From NCBI GenBank assembly GCA_016709025.1, contig JADJEQ010000031.1, positions 1 through 25,809 on the forward strand: 25,809 nt of DNA. Reading direction: 5' to 3'. Positions 1-10,641 of the stretch are shown piece by piece. Every line of letters begins with the position of its first letter. Positions within the stretch are counted from its first letter, which is position 1. Origin of the DNA: Bacteroidales bacterium (GTDB lineage Bacteria; Bacteroidota; Bacteroidia; Bacteroidales; Lentimicrobiaceae). Both the position numbers and the translations under genes were made by a program. The notes below the pieces were generated by a model that was not told where the DNA came from, did no database searches, and saw only the letters and a program-made list of their open reading frames with translations.

Positions 1-1490
1 GACTGATTGGTGCTGTATTTAATTGTTCACGTACCATTCAATTGATCGGGCGAAACACTGTCGGAAAAGAAAACGTAATGCCCGTTAACAAAGAGTAATT
101 CTCCCTACCCTGTTGTAGCGATCCTGATTAGCCAGTCCTAATTTATGTGGATAAGGTGTTAATTCAGATCGGCATTGTCCCAATGTATAAAATGCGGCAT
201 TTGCACGGAAGTAAACATGCGGTAAGGTTCGTCATCACCTTTGGTAATTAAATCGTCAATTAATACCCTATGTAAGAACGTCCGAGCGCTTTGAAACAAC
301 AGGAGACTGATCCCTGATTTTGAGATGAGCATTGATACCAGCCATTAATCCTCGTGCGGCAGCCTTGCTCACAACCCGTAGTTCCATTGATCTGGTCTGC
401 AAAAATAGAGGTTGTCAATAAGGCGGGTTTCCAGGGTATAGCGCAGCTGAACAGGAGGAAAATAATCATACCAATCGCGTAACCGGGTCTGAAAATTTTA
501 GCGTTCTCAAAGCCAGCCACCTTATGAAGAGCTTTTACCTGAATATAATCAGAGAGAAGAAGAAAATCCGTTTACATAATACTCTACTGTATCCCAGCCC
601 TCGGGTTCAACAAATAACTGATGACGACTCTTATCGCTGAAACGATCGATCTTATCCTCTATTGAAGGACAGTATCTGGGTCCCCTGCCTGCAATTCGTC
701 CCGCATACATAGGTGAATCGTCGAATCCCAAACGGAGTATATCATGAACTTCCGGACTAGTATAAGGTGAGATAGCAACTTCTTGCTCTTCAATTCCAGG
801 TATCAGTGTAAGAAAATTTCCGGATTTACATCGCCTTTCTGTTCATCCATTTTGCTGAAATCGATCGATCGGTCATCTACTCCTGACTGGAGTACCTGTT
901 TTTAATCTGGCTGATTCAAAGCCAAGGAAATTAGATTTTCAGACAAACCATGAGAAGCTTTATCACCCATCCTTCCTCCCCCGAAATTCTTTGTACCAAT
1001 ATGAATGATTCCGTGGAGGAAAGTTCCTAAAGGCACAACAGATTTACTGTTTATCGTTTGTCCCATTGCCGTTGTTACACCGGTAACCTTGCCATCTTTG
1101 GTATTGAGCCATTTGTAACAGTATCCTGCCAAATAAAATCCAGATTTGGAGTTTGTTCGAGCACACGACGCCATTTCTCAGAGAAACGTATACGGTCGCT
1201 TTGAGCTCTGGGACCCACATGGCAGGATCTTTGACCGGTTCAACATTCTGAATTCGCATCATAGTTGAATCGGTGACTATTCCGGAATGACCACCCATGG
1301 CATCAATTTCACGGACTATTTGCCCTTTGCAATACCACCCATAGCCGGATTACACGACATTTGGGCGATGGTATTCATATTCATCGTTATGAGTAGTACA
1401 GATGATCCCATATTGGCAGCAGTTGCTGCAGCTCCTCGCTAACAGCGTGAACTGCACCAACGACTCTATAACATCATATTCTTTAAACAT
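1..1490 (-). CDS. mnmG: tRNA uridine-5-carboxymethylaminomethyl(34) synthesis enzyme MnmG, 3' end outside window, frameshifted
   Basis: MnmG is the FAD-dependent cytosolic partner of MnmE that installs the (carboxymethyl)aminomethyl group on U34 of tRNAs. I place the start at 1490 because the frame there opens MFKEYDV, the family's usual beginning. In order on the minus strand one sees the diagnostic CNPAMGGIAKG, GGHSGIVTDSTMMR, a KDPAMW element, TFLHGIIHIGTKNFGGGR, GGPRYCPSIEDKIDRF-like and INGTTG segments, then EPYRMFTS and REQLNTAPISQ near the left edge, where the gene continues (about 100 residues missing). The pieces lie in different frames, so there are several indels, including one in the N-terminal GxGxxG dinucleotide-binding loop. 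It follows ybeY closely and is probably cotranscribed with it. Family assignment is very secure; exact residues are not. Confidence 0.93.
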
Positions 1491-1498
1491 TCAATTAA

Positions 1499-1514
1499 TG
1501 TTTCACGTGGAACA
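1499..1514 (-). promoter_or_regulatory. parS-like ParB binding site
   Basis: The minus strand reads TGTTCCACGTGAAACA, a 16-base near-perfect palindrome around CACGTG that matches the published bacterial parS consensus TGTTNCACGTGAAACA at every position. It sits 8 bases upstream of the mnmG start codon, between ybeY and mnmG. ParB proteins load on such sites to organise and segregate the replication origin. The match is seen directly; function as parS, and origin proximity, are inferred. No parA/parB lies in the window. Confidence 0.8.
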
Positions 1515-1546
1515 ATTGGAAAAATACTGGTTTGGTACTGCAATCA

Positions 1547-2050
1547 TCAGAAACAAAAATTGCAGCCCATTGTTGGAGCTGCAAACTTATTGATTAATCC
1601 GGCCTCTTTGGAGGATACCTTTACAGATGGTAAGTTTGCCAGGTAAGTTTCTTCTTTCATGCGCATGACGACCCGATCTCATTGCGGGATTTTATCCTTA
1701 TATCCCACATAAATGGAGTACCCCATGAATAATTACTCTGTGTAACTCCTCTTCAAATGATTTTGAAAAATAACCGACATTTTTCTTACTCTTTCAATGC
1801 TTATAAAAATGTGACCCCGAAATTGCTGAGCCTTCATTATAATCAAATGTATCACATCAGTCAGCGTATCATGGTTGAGATATTTTATATTCATTTCAAG
1901 AAGAAACGATTCATCGTAAAAAATCACATTGACTACCAAGGGCGTTTTCCTTCATTAACAATGGTGTCTGTTATCCAGGTCCGGATGGTTTTATTATTCC
2001 TGGGCCGGTAAGTGATGGCCTACTGAAAAATCCGACTTTCGCTGACTCAT
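1547..2050 (-). CDS. ybeY: Endoribonuclease YbeY (16S rRNA maturation), frameshifted
   Basis: YbeY is a zinc metal-dependent endoribonuclease for rRNA processing and ribosome quality control. The central part reads VVNVIFYDESFLLEMN followed by KYLNHDTLTD, which is the family's EINxxYLxHDxxTD region. Further on are DIFISIERVR-like, HGVLHLCG (the zinc-binding HGxLHLxGxDH motif, interrupted by an indel just after LCG) and MRMKEETYL, the usual C-terminal MRxxE segment. Upstream, IKTIRTWI-like sequence is recovered only after restoring one base in a short A run near 2000. Start and end are approximate: the first ATG before the homologous region is at 2050 and the stop reached in the last good frame is at 1547. 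It lies between the DUF4175 gene and mnmG, an order common in Bacteroidota. Confidence 0.85.
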
Positions 2051-2077
2051 GCTGTTTCTTTTAGCTTTGCAAAGGTA

Positions 2078-5000
2078 TCAATATTGAAAAGGTGGTAAGT
2101 TTACGGAAAAAAAACCGCCAACAGACCGGTTCTTCTGACACTTCACCCAGTTTACTGAGGGTATATTGATAAAATACTCATTGACTTTGTTCTTGTAATA
2201 CAATTTGAAAGAAGGCGGGACGGTTCTCAGTAATTCTGTTTCACGGGAAGGAATGCCCATGTTGTTGAAAAAGGACGCCGGATCTGGTTCTAGGGAAGGT
2301 CTAACTCCTGTGTAGATTCCCTGCGCTCTTCCTGCTCTCGTTGCATTTCTGCTTTTTCTGACTCCAGCATTCTGGGGAGAATTTCTTCCCGCCTGCGCAT
2401 GGCTTCCCGGTTCAGAATTTTACTTACCAGTTCGGTTTGTTTCGTCCATCTCTTTAATCATCTTATTCAGCCCTTTTGATTCAGCGATCCTCTTTTCTGC
2501 AACTGGTCACGATATTCCTGAACTGATTGCGTAACGCCGATTGCTCAGCGTTAGCCATGCGGGCGAGCTGTTCACCTTATCGATCCTCGCCCGGTTTTTC
2601 CTTTTCTCCTTTACCTTCTTTCATCCCTTTCTTTGATTTAGTTCCCATCTGCCAGTTCAGTTTTTCCTGCATCTTACGCATCGATTTCATGGATGAAGGT
2701 TTCCCTATACCCGGATTTGGACAACTCTTTACCTGATTTTGAGGATGATTTTCACCGACACATTCTGCTGCATTTTTTTCATTGATTCTGCAAGCATCAA
2801 GCGATTGATTGTTAACAGAGGTCACAAAAACTGCTGTTTGCCCTCGGCGGTTGGAATAACCCGGTTATTAAGAGCATCCATCACCTGATCAACACTGTCA
2901 TTTATTGCCGAGATTTCACGGTTTACAAACGGCTCAATCATCGCTCTGCCGCTTACTGAGTGCAAACAACGAATCTTCTACCATGACCAGATTATCTTTT
3001 AATGCTTTTGCTGGTCAACAATTTTGGTGAATTGCGGATCGTTGCGGTTAATGGTCGCCAACCTTTCAATAAGTCCTTCCTGATCAAAATGAAATCTGTA
3101 CAAGATTTTCCAGAATAGCCCCTTAATGCTTCAATGTCCTCTCCCAACTCTTCCTCTTCCATTTCCGTTGCATCTCGAAAAGTTCATCGCCCATCTCTCC
3201 ATTTTATCAGCGGCATCATCCTGCGATTTTGAAGCTTTCTTCATCTGACCCTCTTTCAGGTTCTTTTTTGAATCATCCAGACCTTTTGAATATCCCTTTT
3301 TCTGCTCAGGAATTTTGAAATTATTCGGTTCCTCCAGTTTATTATTCATTTCTTTAAGTCCTGAAGATCCTTCTTCAAATTTTCAAAATCTTTGCTTATT
3401 TTTTCCCGTTCTTCACTTAACTTTTCCTGTTCTTTTTATCGGCATTTTCGGTTTTCTCAGAGAGTTTTTTTGCTCTTCCGAAAGTTCCTTAAGTTTAATA
3501 ACGGCATCCGTTAGTTCTTTATCAAAATTCGCTAGCTTGAAAAGTTCCAGATTCCGGTCCAGAGCCTTTCCATATCCCCTCAGCATTGAACTTCACTTTA
3601 TCCAGCAACTTCATTTAATTGTCCTATCCAGATTTTCCATCATTTTCCGGAGTTCGTCAAAAAGCTTCTTCATGTCGTCATTCATAATCTCTTCGAAAAG
3701 TTTTTCAAGTTGCTTCTCGTTTTCAGCTATTGCTTCATCCACTTGGAGTATTGCGATCCTTAATATTGGCTCTTTCATTCTGTTCCCTCAAATTTCAACC
3801 TGTTCTCTGCAAATTCGAAGCCGCACGAAATCCTGCACCTGCTTCTTTCCTGGTAATTCAGGCTCTTTTGTCGATCAGCTTTTATTTAGTTGGTTAATAT
3901 CCTTCTGAATTTTTGTGCTTCAGCAATACTTTTTCAAGCTCACTTTTACATTATCCTGATTTTTTAACCATTTCTTCAATTTCTTCACGGGTCGGATCTT
4001 GAGTGCCATTTTCTGTGATCTGGAAGATTTAATCCCATTCACGCCATCGTTATCCCAAATAGTAAAGTAATATTCAATTTCATCCCTGGCTGAAGACCGG
4101 CTTCGTCACATCGTAATAATGATAGAACTGCTGGGAATTGTCTTTCTGTATAATTACGGGAACAGATAATTCAGCGGAACTTTCCCATCCTGTGGTTTTC
4201 GTGACAAACGGAACTCCATATCCTAAAACCATAGTCATCCATTTATTAATCCTCCGAAATACAATCTGTTATCATAAACAGAACCTGGTATTCTTCAACA
4301 GAAATCATTGGATAAAGGTCAGGTATTACATTGATAAAGAATGACATAGAATCTGAACCCTCATATATTCATTCTCAATACTGACGGAATAGGGTGTAGG
4401 CTCCATCAGTCTGGCTGAAGTGGAAATGGTATTGGAATTCTCAACTTATTCTTCTGAAATTTTTCGCAGTTTTAAATGTAACAAACCGGGTGTCTCTGGT
4501 GTAAAATTTCCATACCACATTGGTGCCCGCGGAACTACAACATCACCTGTGTTGGTAAGCACTTTGACTTTTACCGGTGTAAGCAGGATAAATCAGCTCC
4601 AGATCGAAGTTTAAAATAATGGGCTTGGGAAGGACAACAAGTTCATATTCATTTGTATAACGCCCAATCGCCTGAAATTTAAATCGTTGGTTCTTTTGAA
4701 CTTTCCTGAAGGTGTAAGAATAATTTAATTTATCCGTGGCATCCATCCGGTATTCGTTACCATCTATTACAACAAAACCTGATCTGGTATCTCCTCGCCT
4801 TCAACATTCACTTGCAGAACTAAAATCTTCCTGCTGAACAGCCTTCAGATCTTTATTGGTAACCCTGATGCTGAAAGGCATGGGCTTTTTTCGAAAGCCA
4901 GGGAGTGGTTAATCAGCCGGTTGCCGGGACCGGTTATAGCTTTGGGCGAAAACAGAAGAAACAAAAGCAGATCATCACAGGAGGAAGAGCATAATACAGA

Positions 5001-5467
5001 TATTTCTGGTTTTTTGATAGACCGATGGCTGTGGTGAAAGGTACTGGTTTGAGTTTTTCTGCCTTTGATTGATACTGGCAAGAATAAGTTCTTTCCTGTT
5101 GGGTGGTTTCAACTGCAAGTGAATTGAGTTGAAGTGTATTCAGTGGACATCACTGACTTCTTTGAAATTTTTCTGATAATTCCGGCAGCCATTTCGTGCG
5201 AAATTCTTTTCCCGGCCTTATTTAATTTAAGCAATGGAAGAAACAACAAAACGGGTAAGTATAAGAATAGCTCCCGTTAGATATATATAGAATAAAATGG
5301 TTCTTACCGGCACAGAAAACCAGGCCAGTGACTCAAGTGGGGAAAATCAAAAAAGTGACCCCAATAGGGCAATGCTGTACAACCCTCCTCTGATCAGTTG
5401 ATTGCGTAATACTTTCTGATAAAGGGGCGTCGAGTTTGTCGATCAGCATATTGTAGTTATCGTTCAT
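2078..5467 (-). CDS. DUF4175-family membrane/coiled-coil protein, heavily frameshifted
   Basis: Large Bacteroidota protein of unknown biochemical function, expected near 1,100 residues; this span allows about 1,130. The start at 5467 opens MNDNYNMLIDKLDA, followed by a hydrophobic segment, then KPVPFTTAIGLSKNQKYL and a second hydrophobic stretch. The middle holds ELVVLPKPIILNFDLELIYP with AYTGK and TNTGDVVVPRGTNVVWKF, which are characteristic DUF4175 elements. The second half is Lys/Glu/Gln/Met-rich and probably coiled-coil (for example SKSQDDAADKMERW and a GKGEKEKPGED patch). The C-terminus is PSRETELLRTVPPSFKLYYK then NKVNEYF. Frames change every few hundred bases, the densest indel load in the window. 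The exact end (2078-2170) is uncertain. It starts about 60 bases after the cyclase stop and precedes ybeY, suggesting one transcript. Confidence 0.82.
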
Positions 5468-5530
5468 TCTTTTAGTAAAACTTTTAGTTGGCCATGTGAC
5501 AGTTGTAAACAAAACCATTCTTAATTAGGT

Positions 5531-7792
5531 TCAAACGTTAAAACTTTCCTTATTCTTCAAAATCTGAAGATGGAAGTCTGAAAGATGGGGTTTCAATGGG
5601 TACGCAATTTCGATACTGTGTTCAAAATCACTTTGCATCAAAACTTCAATTCCACTCCAGTCATCGGGAATACCTTCTGAATATTATTTTTACAGCGGTT
5701 AACGTAAAAAGCAGCCACCGAATCACGTTGGTTGATCTTGACAATCTCGCTGAACACTTTTAGTGCATCCTCGAACCGTTTGTTTTGTAATGATCTATCC
5801 CATTGCCAAACAATGACTTGGTTTCAATTTTCAGCAATTTTATCTCGTCAGGTTCGCCGTCTAATACTTCGAACACATAGACAGCTCTTTTTCCCCTTTA
5901 CGCGGGCGATATCGAGGAAACGAAAATTATACTTCGAGGGCTCTTCGAGTTTAATCAGGGTATCTTCGCTGATGATGATCGAGGTTCTGTAAATTTTTGA
6001 AAGTCCTTCAAGACGGGATGCGAGATTGACGGCATCAGATATTACGGTTCCATCCATCCGACCCTCCCCTCCTACTACTCCAAGCATCAGGTTACCGGTG
6101 TGAATTCCAATTCCCGAATCTATCGTAGGTCTGCCCTGATCAACACGATCCAGGTTAAACATGTTCAACGCATGGCGCATCTCTATTGGCATCAATGGCA
6201 TCGTCAACTTTTTCATGAAACAAAGCCATGATAGAGTCGTTGATAAACTTATCAATAAACCCGTTATTCTTTCGTATTACCGGCTCCATGTAACCAAGGT
6301 AATGGTTGATGAAGTCAAAATTTTCCTTAGGTGTCATGTCTTCCGACAATTCGGTAAAACTCCGGATATCGGAAAACATAACAGTCATCTCTTTTTGAAC
6401 CTGATCCCCCAACTGAATGTCAACAAAGTTTTCTTTACCCAGGAACTCAAGAAACTGATTTGGGACGAAACGGCTGTAAGCTTCATTCATCTGTGATATC
6501 CTGAAGATGTATTCCCTTAGCCTGGAAGTCATCATATTATATCCCTCCGACATCACGCCCACTTCGTCGTTTGTTCTTACAATGGTAAAGTTATCAAGCA
6601 TTCCTTCACCTGTTTTACGCATGCTGTCAACCAATTCATTTACAGGTCTGACAATGCCGGCTGTTGACCAGTTGACAAAAAACAGGATATAAATAAATGA
6701 AACAAATATTCCGCTGAAAATTCCCCCAAACATAAGGGCGTTGTCGAAAGCACTGATATAATAAAGGTCTTTAAGATCAGCGTCTTTGGTCAGATCTACA
6801 TCAGGCCCAAGCACATCAGAAAGCCTGCCAAGCATGATCCTCATTTCTGCCTGACTCACTTCACCCATATCCTTAATTGGTGTGAGACTAAGAATAAGGT
6901 ACAGCAGGACGATAGTCAACGGGAGAAGGGTTGTCATTGCGCTTGCTATGTATAACCTGTTTCTGATTTTTCCGGGATTTTTCCAAAAATCCTTTCTGAA
7001 GTTCATCACGGGTGAAAATATGTTCTATGTACCGGATATGCACCCGGTGTTTTTGCCAGAAATAAATAAACAATACGGTCAGCAATGAAGCCACCAGTGA
7101 GATAAAAAGGTAGTTGGAAAACATCCTTCTTCCGATTTCATCGGTGAATGCGGAAGGAGATTGAATCTGATAGATCATAATTCCATGAACAACCGTAAAC
7201 GCCAATAATACAATTCCACTGTTGATGATGGGTGTGTACAATAAAAAGCGCCTGCAATACCGGTATAGCCTTGGAGAGATAGTTTTACCCAGCCGTTTGC
7301 GACGAAAATAGCGTTTAAACGGCAAATTAACCCAAATCCGATTAACGTGCTGAAAATGATAACGAATTTAAACAGCGAAGTTATAGAATCTGAAAATGTG
7401 TTCGAAGTACCCTTCTTCTTTGAACCTGTCGAAGCATTCAATGTTATATCTGCAACAGAATCAACCTGCCCGCTCTCAATAGCATTGGTTAAACTATCTG
7501 CCATTGCTTTTGAAATACTGTCTTTGCTTTTTCAGAGGCATTCAAACCGGTGCGGAATCCTTCTCTGAATTGTTTCGCTGGCGAATCATTGTTTTGAGGC
7601 AGATTTGTATAGGTGGTTGAATCAATCCGGAGTTCAATCAAACCACTTTTTTCCTTCAACTCAGGGAAACTCTTGAGGATCATAAATGCCAATACAGGGA
7701 ATACAAGCATAAAATAAAGCAACACAGGAAACAGGAAAATCCTTCCTATGTGGTACTTTGGAATGCGAACCCTGATATTGGGCTTTAGTCAT
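5531..7792 (-). CDS. Membrane-anchored class III adenylate cyclase, frameshifted
   Basis: Predicted to make cAMP from ATP at the inner membrane. From ATG at 7792 it reads MTKAQYQ, then (after an indel) a transmembrane helix near FLFPVLLYFMLVFPVLAFM, a polar segment, further helices (FKFVIIFSTLIGFGLI, IINSGIVLLAFTVV, NYLFISLVASLLTVLFIYF, TTLLPLTIVLLYLILSL, FGGIFSGIFVSFIYILFF), a HAMP-like linker (VRPVNELVDSM) and the cyclase domain. Catalytic features: MFSDIRSFTELSE (first metal Asp), GFIDKFINDSIMALF (second metal Asp and adenine-type Lys), GVVGGEGRMDGTVISDAVNL then ASRLEGL (Asp of the adenine pair, transition-state Asn and Arg). Lys plus Asp favours ATP over GTP. A roughly 100-residue tail with IVKINQRDSVAAFYVNRC follows. 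Gly before the second metal Asp is replaced by Asn. At least six frame changes. Confidence 0.85.
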
Positions 7793-8186
7793 AAACCAGG
7801 ATTTGGGAATGTAAACTGTTTGATAATGTAACGCTACAATTATTACAAAGTTACATCAATTTGGTTCAACAGGATGTTAATAAAATCAAAAAGGAAACTA
7901 TCTGTTGGGTACAGAATGTACAAATGTTGAAAGAATGGAAATACTATTAGTTTATTGCTCCGGAATGAAAGACAGACTATTTAACCGGCAGTTTCCCTCC
8001 GGGAGACTTTCCTGATCAGTATTTAACATAATATCAGACAGATACAAAAGCATTTCCCGAATCTGATTTCAGGTAAACAGGGGGATTCACCATTTGGATG
8101 AGGTACTGCCTGTTTTAACGGATTGTTTCGTGAGAGAATAATATAGATGGACTGTTGTATCTTTGCTGCCCTAAATTATTCATAAA
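7793..8186. promoter_or_regulatory. Divergent intergenic region between the cyclase and gltX
   Basis: This 394-base gap separates two divergent genes. It holds a minus-strand TAACTTTG at 7846-7853, placing a cyclase transcript start near 7839 with a leader of roughly 45 bases, and a plus-strand TATCTTTG at 8158-8165 just upstream of gltX. Both fit the Bacteroidota -7 element TAnnTTTG, but neither has a clear TTTG at -33. The 300 bases between them hold no gene or repeat that I can recognise. Confidence 0.5.
8158..8165 (+). promoter_or_regulatory. Predicted -7 element of the gltX promoter
   Basis: TATCTTTG is an exact TAnnTTTG match ending 21 bases before the gltX ATG, implying a very short leader. 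No -33 TTTG is seen at the usual spacing. Confidence 0.45.
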
Positions 8187-9707
8187 ATGAAAGAAGTCCG
8201 GGTCCGATTCGCTCCCAGTCCTACAGGTCCGCTCCACAGGTGGCGTTCGCACTGCATTGTATAACTACCTGTTTGCCAGGGAAACACCATGGTAAATTCC
8301 TGCTTCGCATTGAAGACACAGACCAGACCCGTTTTGTTCCGGGAGCAGAGAACTATATCATAGAATCGTTGCAGTGGAGCGGAATTCAATTCGACGAAGG
8401 TGTTCATATCGGTGGTCCTTATGCCCCTTACCGGCAAAGTGACCGGAAGGAGATGTATCACCAATATGCAATGCAGTTAATTAACAATGAAACTGCTTAT
8501 TATGCCTTTGATACACCTGAGGAACTTGAGGCCCTCCGTAAAGATTTTGAATCGAGAAAAGAGACTTTTCAATATGGCCCTCAAACCCGGATGGGACTGA
8601 GAAATTCGCTGACTTTAAGTGAAAATGATGTAAAGACTTTGCTTGAAGCCGGTGAACATTATGTTATCCGGGTCAGAATACCGGATCATGAAACCATTGT
8701 AGTTCACGATCTTATCAGAGGACTCGTAAGTGTGGATTCGCACTTGCTCGACGATAAGGTGCTGTACAAATCCGACGGTATGCCCACTTATCATCTGGCC
8801 AATGTGGTTGACGACTATCTCATGAAAATTTCTCATGTTATCAGGGGAGAAGAGTGGTTACCATCGGCTCCGCTTCATGTTTTACTTTACCGTTATTTTG
8901 GCTGGGAAGCAGATATGCCTGAATTTGCCCACCTGTCCCTGCTGTTAAAGCCTGACGGCAATGGAAAACTAAGTAAAAGGGATGGGGATCGGCTGGGATT
9001 CCCGGTTTTTCCGTTGCGGTGGACTGACCCGAAATCGGGCGAAGTTTCTTCCGGTTACCGCGAAAGTGGTTATCTGCCCGAAGCCTTTATCAATATGCTT
9101 GCTTTATTGGGCTGGAATCCGGGAACAGAACAGGAAATCCTGAGCATGGATGAGTTGATTGAATTGTTCTCAATCGACCGTGTCGGAAAGTCAGGCTCCA
9201 AGTTTGATCCCGAAAAGGCCAAATGGTTCAACCATCATTACCTTTCGGCACTGCCGGATGAAAAATAGCCGGACTATTGGGCAAAATATTGATTGATAAA
9301 GGAATAGATGCAACCCCGGTATTGATTCTGAGTGTTTGTCCGCTGATCAAGGAACGCGCTAACCTGATCCCGGATTTGTGGGAGCAGTCATGGTTTTTCT
9401 TCACCCCACCAGTGTCATACGATGAGAAAGTTGTGCAGAAATTCTGGAAACCGGAAACCCCTGCCCTGCTGAACCGGATTTCGGACTTATTGAAAAACAG
9501 GGCGATTTCTCTACTGATGCTTTGGATATAGCCATCAAGAGTTTTATTCACGACAATGAACTAGGTATGGGACTGGTAATGAATACCCTACGTCTTGTGT
9601 TGGTAGGCGGGAGTTTCGGACCGGGTGTTGCTGCCATTATCTCGGTTCTTGGAAAGAAAGAAGCTCAAAACAGAATTGAAAAAGCCATCGGGAATTTGGG
9701 GAATTAA
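8187..9707 (+). CDS. gltX: Glutamate--tRNA ligase, three frameshifts
   Basis: Class I aminoacyl-tRNA synthetase charging tRNA-Glu in the cytosol. The ATG at 8187 begins MKEVRVRFAPSPTGPLH, the family N-terminus, but about two bases are missing inside the HIGH motif (near 8235), so the frame shifts before NYL. The next long frame runs through KHHGKFLLRIEDTDQTRF, the SDR/YRQSDR region, HVIRGEEWLPSAPLH and GKLSKRDGDRLGFPVFP, which contains the KLSKR form of the KMSKS loop (near 8966-8980). A second indel near 9268 and a third near 9490 separate the anticodon-binding domain pieces, ending IEKAIGNLGN. The rejoined length is about 506 residues, normal for the family. The gene should be essential, so the breaks are probably sequence errors. 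Confidence 0.95.
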
Positions 9708-9716
9708 TGCATTATA

Positions 9717-9744
9717 AATTACGAATTACGAATTACGAATTACG
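9717..9744. repeat. Tandem heptamer AATTACG, four perfect copies
   Basis: Four exact head-to-tail copies of AATTACG begin 10 bases after the gltX stop and are followed by a partial copy (AATG). It is the most regular of the seven-base-period arrays in this window. Confidence 0.9.
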
Positions 9745-9810
9745 AATGACCTGCTTTCCAGACTTGTTTTTCAAAATCTTCCGGCTCAACCTCAACCCAT
9801 GCTGACTGGC

Positions 9811-9856
9811 TGGTCCCGACTTCGCCCGAACACATACGCTCAGGGTGACAAGAATG
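9811..9856. repeat. REP-like degenerate element
   Basis: The segment contains TGGTCCCGACTTCG and ACGCTCAGGGTGACA. It resembles the short intergenic palindromic elements of Bacteroidota that end CGCTCAGNNTGACA, and it shares CGCTxAG and GTGAC cores with the segment at 21961-22018. Only two copies are visible, so the assignment is tentative. Confidence 0.35.
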
Positions 9857-9900
9857 ACAAATTTATATACCATTTGTAGATTTGAGTAATGAACCAGAAT

Positions 9901-10027
9901 CTTAATCTGCTAATCAACGAATCGGCTAATCAGCTAATTCTGTTATTGCCAACTGCTCTTTGCTAACTGCCAACTTTTTACTTGAATTTTTTACTTTGAA
10001 CTTTTGACTTTTTACTTTGAGCTTTCA
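9901..10027. repeat. Composite degenerate tandem repeat running to the deacylase start
   Basis: Three blocks follow one another. 9901-9940 is a roughly eight-base repeat of the form GCTAATCA. 9948-9982 is a seven-base repeat (GCCAACT, GCTCTTT, GCTAACT, GCCAACT, TTTTACT). After an irregular stretch, 9993-10027 holds five exact-length heptads (ACTTTGA, ACTTTTG, ACTTTTT, ACTTTGA, GCTTTCA). The last heptad ends three bases before the ATG of the next gene. The last block is the reverse complement of the GTAAAAA family at 16301 and 19233. Confidence 0.85.
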
Positions 10028-10030
10028 CTC

Positions 10031-10528
10031 ATGAACGGCGATCCCAAACTCTATCGCAAATTAGGCGAACTCGTTATTCCCTTTGAATACCATGAACATC
10101 CTCCTGCGCCAACCATTGAAATTGCTGTTCAGTATTGGAAAGATATTGCCGAAACCACGCATTGTAAAAACCTGTTTTTCAGGAACCATAAAGGCAATCA
10201 ACATTACCTGGTGATATTTGATCACCGGCAAACACTGGGAATTCACGATCTTGAGAAACGACTGAAACAGGGTAAACTCTCCTTTGCATCAGAGCAACGC
10301 ATGGAAAAGTATCTGGGGTTGAAACCAGGCTCTGTTTCTCCTTTGGGCCTTATACATGATGTGGAACACCATGTTCATCTCTTCCTCGATGAAAACCTGA
10401 AGAACCTCCCCAAAATCAGCTTTCATCCGAACGAAAATACGGCTTCCGCTGGTGATTGGCTTCCTGATTTCCTGAAATTTCTTGAAGCGATGGGAAATTC
10501 TTATGAATTCCTGGAATTGTATGACTGA
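10031..10528 (+). CDS. Ala-tRNA(Pro) deacylase, YbaK/ProX-type trans-editing protein
   Basis: A free-standing relative of the prolyl-tRNA synthetase editing (INS) domain, expected to hydrolyse mischarged tRNA-Pro in the cytosol. The protein is 165 residues and intact. Visible landmarks are a polar N-terminal region ending EYHEHPPAPTIEIA, the CKNLFFRN strand (about residues 45-52) with the conserved Lys, YLVIFDHRQTLGIHDLEKRL, and the GSVSPLGL loop (100-107) typical of YbaK/ProX hydrolases. I chose the ATG at 10031 rather than an in-frame ATG at 10004 because the upstream frame is made only of heptad repeat. It follows gltX on the same strand after a repeat-filled gap. Which mischarged amino acid it removes is inferred from the family. 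Confidence 0.88.
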   Translation: MNGDPKLYRKLGELVIPFEYHEHPPAPTIEIAVQYWKDIAETTHCKNLFFRNHKGNQHYLVIFDHRQTLGIHDLEKRLKQGKLSFASEQRMEKYLGLKPGSVSPLGLIHDVEHHVHLFLDENLKNLPKISFHPNENTASAGDWLPDFLKFLEAMGNSYEFLELYD

Positions 10529-10641
10529 TGCCGGTTTTTTGTCAAATTAACCGTTCATTGGCCAGGCAATCTGAATTCATTTTTGAAGCAGGATTCATCC
10601 CATCCTTTAACAGTTCGACTGGTTTATGCCGGATTAACCGT

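Noticed and set aside
3315..3908. A 197-residue plus-strand open frame rich in Ser and Phe
   Set aside because: It is the antisense of the Lys/Glu-rich coiled-coil part of the DUF4175 gene; Glu/Lys codons read backwards give Ser/Phe/Leu and long stop-free stretches.
1..5530. Genuine pseudogene decay of the mnmG-ybeY-DUF4175 block
   Set aside because: Essential genes elsewhere in the window (gltX, glnS) show the same type of small indels, and codon-level conservation between breaks is high, so sequence error explains it better.
9717..10027. Possible CRISPR array
   Set aside because: Units are seven or eight bases in direct contact without spacers; no cas gene is present.
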